DNA of 21,146 nt from Lachnospiraceae bacterium (GTDB taxonomy: Bacteria > Bacillota > Clostridia > Lachnospirales > Lachnospiraceae): the NCBI GenBank assembly GCA_004552595.1, contig SFNX01000026.1, forward strand, positions 1-21,146. Direction: 5' to 3'. Made by a program: the position numbers and the translations under genes. Below the pieces are notes generated by a model. The model did no database searches. It had not been told where the DNA came from and saw nothing but the letters and a program-made list of their open reading frames with translations. This document shows positions 8,244 to 15,003 of the stretch, one piece after another (within the stretch, counting starts at the first letter, position 1; each line of letters begins with the position of its first letter).

Positions 8244-10035
8244 CAAAATTTGTGTTGTAATCAAGCCATTTTTTGCCATTTTCAGACAAATGAGGCATAA
8301 CCTTTTCACGTATCAAATTGTAGTAATGTTTAAGAATGTCAAATTCCTCATGAGTAAAAAGTTCAAAGCAGATTACATCTTTTTCAAAAGGAACTAAGCT
8401 TAGTGGTTCAAATCCGTAATATTCTCCATACTCAGTGTCAAATTTTTTTACACATAACAGTTCGGTCTCATGTCTTATTCCATAACATGAATCAGCATAA
8501 TATCCCGGTTCATCCGATAAAACCATTCCGGGCGTAAGTTCAGGCTGTTTATTGTCATCTCTTATTTTAGTTGCAATACGAATAGGTCCTTCATGTACAC
8601 TCAAAAACGAGCCGATACCATGTCCTGTCCCGTGTCTGTAATCAAGGCCTAATTTCCAAAGTGACTCTCTTGCCAGAATGTCCAGGTTTTCGCATCTTGT
8701 GCCTTTAAGAAACACCGCGCCCATAAGCTTTAGATTACCTTTAAGCACTACAGTATACGCTACTCTTTCTTCCTCGCTTAATTCTCCGAGTGCTATAGTT
8801 CTTGTAATATCTGTAGTGGCACCCATATAGTGAGACCCCGAATCAACTAATAAAAATCCTTTATTAGAAAGCTTCTTAGCTGTTTCCTTTTTAGGCGAAT
8901 AATGAACTATTGCTGCATTTTCGGCATATGCACATATACTGCCAAATGACAGACTGTAAAAATCAGGCATTTTGGATCTGAACAATTTAAGAATATCAGC
9001 AGCATCTGTTTCATCAATTTCATATCCGTTAGCAATTAAATCCTTTATATGAACAATATACTCAATCATTGCAACTGCATCATAAACAGCATATTTTCTA
9101 AACAGATTCTGCTCTGTTTCATTCTTTATATATTTTGTAACAAGCTCATAATTGTTAACCTCTAAAAGCTCATTACCTACACCTAAAGCCTTGTAAAAAT
9201 AACAGCTTGTATACTGCTTATCAACAAGAATTTTCTTGCCTTTTAGCTTAAATAATTCTTTTAATATCTCATCATAATCCGCAACGTTAACACCGATTTT
9301 AGCAAAGTGATTAACTGTTTTTTCATTTATTGCATTTTTCTTAAGATATAATGTTGCAGACTCTTCAGTAATATATGCATATGAGAAAGCAACAGTACTG
9401 TATATAATGTCTCTGCCTCTTATATTAAATAAATAGCATATATCATCAAGTGATGAGAAAAATACGGCATCTGCTCCCTTTTGTTTTAATTTTTCGCGTA
9501 ATTTTGCAAGCTTCTTATCACTGTTTTCGCCTGTTATTTCATCGCTAAGAATAATAATTTCTTTTGCATCAGGCTCAATATTTTCTCTTTTAATCTCGCT
9601 AATAAGATCGAATTCATATTCAAAGGCCGCATTAATATTTTTAGAAAACTCTTCAAAGTTTTTCCTCATAACAACTTTACCGTCAAATGCAACGGTATCG
9701 CCTTCTTTTACATGTTTTTTTAAATATTCTAAATAGTTAAGAACATCTTTACATCCTACCTTATACACATTAATACATGTATTCTCAGTTTCAATATCTG
9801 CCTGAATATGATATCTTCCGTCGACAAAGAGTGCCGCTTCATTTAATGTTACAATAAGTGTGCTGTCTGAACCCGTAAAACCGCACAAATATTTAATAGT
9901 TTTGTACGCTTCATCAACATAGCCAAAACCATGCGGATCTGATGTGGGAACAATGTATACGTCTATTCCTTTCTCAGACATAAGTTTTCTTAATTTATCT
10001 ATTTTTGAATTAGTCGACTCAAAATTATTGCTCAA
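8236..10035 (-). CDS. Xaa-Pro aminopeptidase, long three-domain aminopeptidase P
   Basis: Metallopeptidase of family M24B that removes an N-terminal residue preceding proline. At about 600 residues it is the long, eukaryote-like form: two creatinase-like N-terminal domains (about 15-150 and 160-310), the pita-bread catalytic domain (about 315-530) and an M24 C-terminal extension. From the TTG start, the five metal ligands are D398, D409, H472 (in HGTGHGIG), E509 (in DEPGYY) and E523 (in RHETELL). No signal peptide, so cytosolic. A GTG at 10044 is also in frame, but it sits inside the AGGTGG sequence that lies five bases before the TTG at 10035, so the TTG start is preferred. It follows deoC by about 25 bases and is probably co-transcribed with it. 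Confidence 0.93.
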   Translation of the reverse strand: MSNNFESTNSKIDKLRKLMSEKGIDVYIVPTSDPHGFGYVDEAYKTIKYLCGFTGSDSTLIVTLNEAALFVDGRYHIQADIETENTCINVYKVGCKDVLNYLEYLKKHVKEGDTVAFDGKVVMRKNFEEFSKNINAAFEYEFDLISEIKRENIEPDAKEIIILSDEITGENSDKKLAKLREKLKQKGADAVFFSSLDDICYLFNIRGRDIIYSTVAFSYAYITEESATLYLKKNAINEKTVNHFAKIGVNVADYDEILKELFKLKGKKILVDKQYTSCYFYKALGVGNELLEVNNYELVTKYIKNETEQNLFRKYAVYDAVAMIEYIVHIKDLIANGYEIDETDAADILKLFRSKMPDFYSLSFGSICAYAENAAIVHYSPKKETAKKLSNKGFLLVDSGSHYMGATTDITRTIALGELSEEERVAYTVVLKGNLKLMGAVFLKGTRCENLDILARESLWKLGLDYRHGTGHGIGSFLSVHEGPIRIATKIRDDNKQPELTPGMVLSDEPGYYADSCYGIRHETELLCVKKFDTEYGEYYGFEPLSLVPFEKDVICFELFTHEEFDILKHYYNLIREKVMPHLSENGKKWLDYNTNFVD

Positions 10036-10060
10036 TTTTTCCACCTATTATAAGCTCTGT

Positions 10061-10699
10061 TTATAAGCTCGATGCTCCTGATGTGCCTATTCTGTCACAT
10101 CCTGCGTTTAAATATCCTTCCATATCTTCTTTGGTTCTGATACCTCCGGCTGCCTTCATCTTAACGTCTGAGCCGATGTGTTCCTTAAATAACATGATAT
10201 CTTCCATAGTCGCACCATATGTACCAAATCCGGTAGATGTCTTTATGTAATCGGCCTTAGCTTCAGTAACAATTTCACAAAGCTTTATTTTTTCTTCATC
10301 TGTTAAATAGCATGCTTCAATAATGACTTTTAATACTTTGCCTTCACACGCTTCTCTTATTGCCTTGATTTCGGCTAAAACCTTATCATATTCTTTATTC
10401 TTTACATCGCCGATGTTTATTACCATATCAATTTCATTGGCACCGTCTTTGATTGCTTCTCTTGCCTCACACACTTTGGCTTCAGTAACTGAATAACCAA
10501 GCGGGAATCCAATAACGGTACATATGTTTATTTTCTCATTATATGTATCATGAATTCGCTTAATATACGAAGGCGGAACGCAAACTGATGCTGTATTAAA
10601 TTCAATCGCTTCATCACAAAGTTTTTTAATGTCTTCCCACGTAGTAAAAGCTTTTAACGCTGTGTGATCGACATGCTTAAGTATTTCTGATTTATCCAT
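10061..10699 (-). CDS. deoC: Deoxyribose-phosphate aldolase
   Basis: Class I aldolase cleaving 2-deoxyribose 5-phosphate into glyceraldehyde 3-phosphate and acetaldehyde, the last step of deoxynucleoside catabolism. The 212-residue protein has the catalytic set D91 (in NEIDMVINIG), the Schiff-base lysine K153 (in YIKTSTGFG) and K182 (in KAAGGIRT). An in-frame ATG eight codons upstream (10723) is not the start: AGGAGA lies between the two ATGs, six bases ahead of the ATG at 10699. Other deo genes (deoD, pdp, deoB) are not adjacent; the downstream neighbour is aminopeptidase P. The pairing suggests general salvage rather than a dedicated deo operon. Confidence 0.96.
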   Translation of the reverse strand: MDKSEILKHVDHTALKAFTTWEDIKKLCDEAIEFNTASVCVPPSYIKRIHDTYNEKINICTVIGFPLGYSVTEAKVCEAREAIKDGANEIDMVINIGDVKNKEYDKVLAEIKAIREACEGKVLKVIIEACYLTDEEKIKLCEIVTEAKADYIKTSTGFGTYGATMEDIMLFKEHIGSDVKMKAAGGIRTKEDMEGYLNAGCDRIGTSGASSL

Positions 10700-10751
10700 T
10701 TTATCTCTCCTTTTAAAATACATTTACAATTTCTGCATATATATAATAATA

Positions 10752-10760
10752 AATATACCA
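10752..10760 (-). promoter_or_regulatory. Possible extended -10 promoter of deoC-pepP
   Basis: The minus strand reads TGGTATATT, a TGn-extended -10, about 53 bases before the deoC ATG. No good -35 accompanies it. A second TATAAT sits at 10769-10764, also without a well-spaced -35. The gap 10700-10882 between divergent deoC and citrate synthase is extremely AT-rich. Confidence 0.35.
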
Positions 10761-10818
10761 TAAATTATAATAAATTGATTATTATTTAGATGTAAATATG
10801 CATAAAATATGATATGAT

Positions 10819-10846
10819 TTAACTTGTATGATTATGTATTTAAAAT
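10819..10846 (+). promoter_or_regulatory. Possible promoter of the citrate synthase operon
   Basis: TTAACT (10819-10824) and TAAAAT (10841-10846) are spaced 16 bases apart, ending 36 bases before the TTG start. TATGAT boxes at 10813-10818 and 10827-10832 are alternatives. None is strong, and AT-richness makes chance matches likely. Confidence 0.3.
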
Positions 10847-10882
10847 CATTTGGGGGAATATTAGGAAATTGGAGGCAATATT

Positions 10883-12244
10883 TTGGCTAATATCTACAGT
10901 GAAAACACGCAGGAAATAATTGACCTTGCTGCATACGCAGAGTCGCATGCTAAGATTGACCCCGCATTATATTCAAAATGGGATGTTAAAAGAGGACTTC
11001 GTGATCAGACAGGAAAAGGTGTTCTTACAGGACTTACACACATTTCCGATGTAAGGGCCAATAAGATAGTGGACGGTGTCCAGGTTCCGATTGACGGAGA
11101 ACTTTTTTACAGAGGATACAATATAAGAGACCTTGTTAACGGCTTTTCAGCTGATAACAGGTTTGGATATGAGGAGGTAACTTATCTTCTATTATTTGAT
11201 AAGCTGCCGAATGAAGAAGAGCTTACCAAGTTCAAAAATCTGCTTTCCTTCTATCGTTCTTTACCGACGAGCTTTGTTCGAGATATTATTATGAAGGCTC
11301 CTTCAAGAGATATGATGAATACTCTTGCAAGATCAGTTCTTACACTGTATTCATACGATGAGAAGGATGATGATATTTCGATACCTAATGTTTTGAGGCA
11401 GTCTCTTCAGTTAATCAGCCTGTTTCCTCTGCTTTCTGTATATGGTTATCAGGCTTACAGACATTATCATGATAATAAGAGCTTATATATACACTCTCCG
11501 AAGGAGAATCTGTCAACAGCGGAAAATATATTAAGAATTTTACGTCCCGATAAATCATACACTCCGCTTGAAGCAAGAATACTTGATGTTGCGCTGGTAC
11601 TTCATATGGAGCATGGCGGTGGAAATAACTCCACATTTACCACACATGTAGTAACGTCAACTCATACGGATACATATTCGGCAATTGCTGCTGCTCTTGG
11701 TTCCCTTAAAGGTCCAAGACACGGTGGTGCAAATCTTAAAGTAGTTGATATGATTGCTGATATGAAAAAAGAAATAAAAGACTGGAAGGATGAAGATGAA
11801 GTCTCGGCTTATTTAAGAAAGTTATTAAGAGGCGAGGCATTTGACCATCAGGGACTTATTTACGGTATGGGACATGCCGTATACTCTACATCAGATCCAC
11901 GAGAGCTTATATTCAAGGAATACGTCGAAAAGCTGTCAAAAGAAAAAGGACTTTCCGAAGAATTCGAATTATACTCTCTTATTGAAAAGCTTGGACCTAA
12001 AATTATTTCACAGGAAAGGCATATGTTTAAAGGTGTATGCTGTAATGTCGACTTCTATTCCGGCTTTGTATATGAAATGCTTGGTATTCCAAAGGAACTG
12101 TTTACGCCTATGTTTGCGGTTGCACGTATTGTAGGCTGGTCAGCACACAGAATCGAGGAATTATCAAATAACGGCAAGATAATAAGACCGGCATACAAGC
12201 CTGTTATTACGGATGAACAATATGTTGCTCTATCAAACAGATAA
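10883..12244 (+). CDS. Citrate synthase (citrate/2-methylcitrate synthase family)
   Basis: Condenses acetyl-CoA with oxaloacetate to citrate; the family also includes 2-methylcitrate synthases. The 453-residue protein carries the catalytic residues H244 (in MEHGGGNNS), H331 (in GHAVYSTSDPR, the PROSITE-type signature) and D390 (in NVDFYSGF), with the GPRHGGAN loop at 278-284. It has a longer N-terminus than the compact CitZ-type enzymes of about 370 residues, a form common in clostridia. The start is TTG at 10883, chosen because GGAGG ends seven bases upstream. No aconitase or isocitrate dehydrogenase gene follows, so this is not a TCA operon; instead a receiver and a CheX-like gene follow within 20 bases on the same strand. 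Citrate use is inferred; substrate preference is not visible. Confidence 0.95.
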   Translation: MANIYSENTQEIIDLAAYAESHAKIDPALYSKWDVKRGLRDQTGKGVLTGLTHISDVRANKIVDGVQVPIDGELFYRGYNIRDLVNGFSADNRFGYEEVTYLLLFDKLPNEEELTKFKNLLSFYRSLPTSFVRDIIMKAPSRDMMNTLARSVLTLYSYDEKDDDISIPNVLRQSLQLISLFPLLSVYGYQAYRHYHDNKSLYIHSPKENLSTAENILRILRPDKSYTPLEARILDVALVLHMEHGGGNNSTFTTHVVTSTHTDTYSAIAAALGSLKGPRHGGANLKVVDMIADMKKEIKDWKDEDEVSAYLRKLLRGEAFDHQGLIYGMGHAVYSTSDPRELIFKEYVEKLSKEKGLSEEFELYSLIEKLGPKIISQERHMFKGVCCNVDFYSGFVYEMLGIPKELFTPMFAVARIVGWSAHRIEELSNNGKIIRPAYKPVITDEQYVALSNR

Positions 12245-12264
12245 TATTATGTAGGAGTAAAACT

Positions 12265-12636
12265 ATGAATAAAGAAAATGCTTCAATTTTAATATGTGAT
12301 GATTCAATTCTTGCAAGAAAAAGTATGTCAGGTATTCTTAATTCTCTTGGTTTTTCCAACATAAGAGAGGTATCAAACGGCCAGGCAGCAGTCGATGCTG
12401 TTAAGGATGAGCCTACTGACATTGTATTTCTTGACATAATAATGCCTGTTAAAGATGGCATTAGTGCAACAAAAGAGATAAAAGAAATAAGTCCTAATAC
12501 TGCAGTAATAATCTGCTCTTCTGTCGGCACTCAGAAGCATTTACGTGAAGCAATCAAAGCCGGTGCAAAGGATTTCATTCAAAAACCGGTCGAAGCAACA
12601 ATGGTAAAGCAGGTAATTGATCACATCACTGTATAA
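12265..12636 (+). CDS. Stand-alone CheY-like response regulator receiver protein
   Basis: A 123-residue single receiver domain with no output domain. The active site is complete: the acidic pair D12 and D13, phospho-acceptor D57 (in FLDIIMP), the switch serine at S85 and the lysine K107 (in QKPVE). AGGAG precedes the ATG. It lies 20 bases after citrate synthase and 13 bases before the CheX-like gene, so all three are probably one transcript. Output must be by protein-protein contact, as for CheY. Whether it acts on the flagellar switch is unknown: no chemotaxis kinase, receptor or flagellar gene is in the window. No cognate kinase is adjacent; the hybrid kinase at 18876-21146 is on the opposite strand. 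Confidence 0.93.
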   Translation: MNKENASILICDDSILARKSMSGILNSLGFSNIREVSNGQAAVDAVKDEPTDIVFLDIIMPVKDGISATKEIKEISPNTAVIICSSVGTQKHLREAIKAGAKDFIQKPVEATMVKQVIDHITV

Positions 12637-12649
12637 TAGGAGCATTAAA

Positions 12650-13171
12650 ATGAACGATCAGGAATTATTAAACAACATACTTCTTAATTCAACCTTTGAA
12701 TCAAAGAAAAGCGAAATGGATGAGTTTACTATTCTTTATATAACTAAACTGGTGTCTGACATTATTTTATATGTTGATGCAGACATTTCACTTGGTGATA
12801 TTACATTTTGTGATTCCTACAACTTAGAGCATGAAGTTTCTCAGGAAATTACCGGTATTCCGTCTGCTTATTCTGCTTTAGATGGTAATATTAAAGTACT
12901 TACAGCTTTTGCTGAGAGCTATTCTAACCTTGGCATCGCTGAATTTGATTCTCTTTGCAGGGAATCACTTCTTGATTTTTTAAATCTTCACAATGGGTTA
13001 TTTGTTGTTGAATTATCAGAGAAAAATATATGTGAATTATCTCTTGGTGTTCCTAAGCATGGAAACAGCTATGAAATAAAGCCTACAAGTAACCTTCATG
13101 GACATATTACACTTATTCCTATAACATTTTCTTACGGAACAATAACTTTTGTTTTGCTTAGAACTTCATAA
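12650..13171 (+). CDS. CheC/CheX-like phosphatase-fold protein
   Basis: A 173-residue soluble protein. Residues 36-130 resemble the CheC/CheX/FliY phosphatase fold, with a long helix carrying DFLNLHNG (109-116) followed by a strand. In true CheX the helix motif is ExxNxxxG, where the Glu and Asn act on the phosphorylated receiver. Here Asn (N112) and Gly are in register, but Asp (D109) replaces Glu. The start is the ATG at 12650, preceded by AGGAG; an in-frame ATG at 12617 lies inside the receiver gene and lacks a site. Placement right after a stand-alone receiver supports a role as its phosphatase or docking partner. The family call is moderate, as overall similarity is low and the N-terminal 35 residues match nothing I recognise. 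Confidence 0.65.
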   Translation: MNDQELLNNILLNSTFESKKSEMDEFTILYITKLVSDIILYVDADISLGDITFCDSYNLEHEVSQEITGIPSAYSALDGNIKVLTAFAESYSNLGIAEFDSLCRESLLDFLNLHNGLFVVELSEKNICELSLGVPKHGNSYEIKPTSNLHGHITLIPITFSYGTITFVLLRTS

Positions 13172-13213
13172 TATATCTTGTATTGAATAAATTATATTAA
13201 GAAGAATAAAAAT

Positions 13214-13240
13214 AAACCCCGGAATTGGTTCCGGGGTTTT
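13214..13240. terminator. Strong bidirectional terminator between convergent operons
   Basis: A perfect 11-bp stem (AAACCCCGGAA / TTCCGGGGTTT) closes on the loop TTGG. T-rich sequence flanks both sides (TTTT on the plus strand, TTTATTTTTATT on the minus strand). It serves the citrate synthase operon (stop at 13171) and thrC (stop at 13265). Confidence 0.93.
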
Positions 13241-13257
13241 AAAATACCTGGTATTTT
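13241..13257. repeat. Second inverted repeat beside the terminator
   Basis: AAAATACC-T-GGTATTTT is a perfect 8-bp palindrome with a single central base, immediately next to the main terminator and seven bases from the thrC stop. It may form an auxiliary 7-bp hairpin with a 3-base loop in either transcript; on the plus strand it is followed by only one additional T. Confidence 0.55.
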
Positions 13258-13264
13258 TACTATT

Positions 13265-14743
13265 CTACTTAAGAAGCTCGTTTCTTACAAATTTTTCCAT
13301 TTCATCAACATTAATATTGTTGTTATGAATTATATCCGCATTTTTTATTTCTTCAATGGCTGCAGGGATTTTGACTTTTGATAATTTGCAAAGCTCATCA
13401 ACAAGTAAGAAATCATCGATATTTTCATCATCTGCATCAGTCACTCCTAACGCTCTAAGCACATGTCTTGTAAATTTATAAGGACTAGCGGTAGAAACAA
13501 CTACGCTCTTATTATCCTGCTTAATATTATTGTCTGCGGTTGCCGCTACGGCAGTATGTGTATCAATAACATATCCTGTCTCATCATAAATTGCCTTGAT
13601 TGTAGCAAAAACTTCTTCTTCATCAGCATACTCACCAATGAAATCATCAAGTTTTTCTTTCATATCATCAGTTATTGTATATGTGCCGTTACTTGAAAGT
13701 TCTTTCATAAGCTCTGCATTTTTCTTGGCGTCGCAGCCGGCAATAATGTAAATAAGTCTTTCAAGATTACTTGAAATAAGAATATCCATCGAAGGTGATG
13801 AGGTTAATATAAACTCACGGTTTCTGTTATATTCGCCACTCATAAAGAAATCAAAAAGTACTTTATTTTCATTTGATGCACAAATGAGTTTATCAATAGG
13901 AAGTCCCATTTTCTTAGCATAGAATCCTGCCAAAATATTACCAAAATTTCCGGTCGGAACTACAAAATTAATCTTATCTCCTGCTTTGATTTCTCCTGAT
14001 TTAACCATTCTGCCGTAAGCATAAACATAATATGCCACCTGTGGGAACAGTCTTCCTATATTAATCGAATTGGCAGATGAGAATACATAGCCTGCCTCAT
14101 CAAGCTCTTTCTTTAATTCATCATTATTAAATATCTGCTTAACACCTGTCTGGCAGTCATCAAAGTTCCCGTTAACCGATACAACCTTTGTATTTTTACC
14201 TTTTTCGGTTACCATCTGAAGCTCCTGTATTTTAGAAACTCCTCCCTTTGGATAAAAGACAATAATTCTTGTATCCTTGACATCCGCAAATGCTGCAAGT
14301 GCTGCCTTTCCCGTGTCACCTGAGGTGGCTGTAAGAATAACTACTTCCTTATTGATATTATTCTTCTTAAGCGCTGTTGTAAGAAGGTGTGGCAAAATAG
14401 AAAGCGCCATATCCTTAAAAGCAATTGTCTTACCATGGAATAATTCTAAGAAGTATTTATCACCCTTTTTAACAAGTGGTGCCATCTCTTCAGTATCAAA
14501 CTTAGAATCATATGCTTTATTAATACAGTTTCTTAATTCTTCTTCAGAATAATCTGTAAAATATTCCTTTAATACAACATATGCTGTTTCCTTATAATCA
14601 AGCATAGAGAGCTTTTCTATCGGAACAGAAAGTGTCGGGAAGCTTTCAGGAACAAATAATCCGCCATCGTCACAAAGTCCCTTAATTACTGCCTCTGAAG
14701 CTTTAAATTTCTTATCATATCCTCTCGTACTTTTGTATAACAT
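13265..14743 (-). CDS. thrC: Threonine synthase
   Basis: PLP enzyme converting O-phospho-L-homoserine to L-threonine. The 492-residue protein belongs to the longer threonine synthase form with an N-terminal domain (YKSTRGYD onwards). K110 in HGKTIAFKD is the PLP lysine; TSGDTGKAALAAF and PTGNFGNILAG are the phosphate- and ring-binding loops. GAGGAG lies eight bases before the ATG at 14743. It is the last gene of the minus-strand cluster, 29 bases after a small membrane protein, and ends at the bidirectional terminator. No other threonine genes (hom, thrB) are close and no T-box or attenuator is visible upstream; an internal promoter at 14967-14995 can drive it separately. Confidence 0.96.
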   Translation of the reverse strand: MLYKSTRGYDKKFKASEAVIKGLCDDGGLFVPESFPTLSVPIEKLSMLDYKETAYVVLKEYFTDYSEEELRNCINKAYDSKFDTEEMAPLVKKGDKYFLELFHGKTIAFKDMALSILPHLLTTALKKNNINKEVVILTATSGDTGKAALAAFADVKDTRIIVFYPKGGVSKIQELQMVTEKGKNTKVVSVNGNFDDCQTGVKQIFNNDELKKELDEAGYVFSSANSINIGRLFPQVAYYVYAYGRMVKSGEIKAGDKINFVVPTGNFGNILAGFYAKKMGLPIDKLICASNENKVLFDFFMSGEYNRNREFILTSSPSMDILISSNLERLIYIIAGCDAKKNAELMKELSSNGTYTITDDMKEKLDDFIGEYADEEEVFATIKAIYDETGYVIDTHTAVAATADNNIKQDNKSVVVSTASPYKFTRHVLRALGVTDADDENIDDFLLVDELCKLSKVKIPAAIEEIKNADIIHNNNINVDEMEKFVRNELLK

Positions 14744-14772
14744 TCCATAATCTCCTCTAATTCTAAACGGCC

Positions 14773-14937
14773 TTAAGCATCCTCACTCTCATCCGATGTA
14801 TTTTCAGCCATAAGTGCATCTTTTAAATCCTTCTTTTCTCTTAATTTCTTACCTAAAATAACAGCCAAAACAATAAGAACAAAGAATACTATCATAACTA
14901 AAAGATATGACAAAAATGTATTGATAAATGAAATCAT
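14773..14937 (-). CDS. 54-residue single-pass membrane protein
   Basis: A short gene with a textbook AGGAGG site six bases before the ATG at 14937, ending TAA at 14773. Residues 3-28 are a strongly hydrophobic helix (LLVMIVFFVLIVLAVILG). A basic patch, KKLREKKDLK (30-39), follows, then an acidic tail ending TSDESEDA. The topology is probably N-out, C-in. I recognise no family. It lies between the membrane MutS-family gene (66 bases upstream, with a promoter in the gap) and thrC (29 bases downstream). Evidence for a real gene is the strong ribosome site, the promoter and the clean membrane-helix, basic, acidic layout. Confidence 0.75.
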   Translation of the reverse strand: MISFINTFLSYLLVMIVFFVLIVLAVILGKKLREKKDLKDALMAENTSDESEDA

Positions 14938-14966
14938 TTTATGCCTCCTAAAATTTTATACAATTT

Positions 14967-14995
14967 AATATAACATTTTTAATTTAATAACTCAA
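14967..14995 (-). promoter_or_regulatory. Internal promoter for the small membrane protein and thrC
   Basis: On the minus strand TTGAGT (14995-14990) is spaced 17 bases from TATATT (14972-14967), with a TGn extended -10 directly before it. It lies in the 66-base gap after the MutS-family gene and about 30 bases before the small ORF. Confidence 0.6.
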
Positions 14996-15003
14996 TGAAA
15001 CAA

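Noticed and set aside
10700..10882. Riboswitch or small RNA in the deoC-citrate synthase divergent gap
   Set aside because: The region is almost purely AT with no conserved riboswitch core or GC-containing hairpin; only weak promoter-like boxes can be pointed to.
14744..15003. T-box or threonine attenuator upstream of thrC
   Set aside because: The gaps of 29 and 66 bases are too short for a T-box, and no specifier or antiterminator structure is visible; the space holds a small gene and a promoter.
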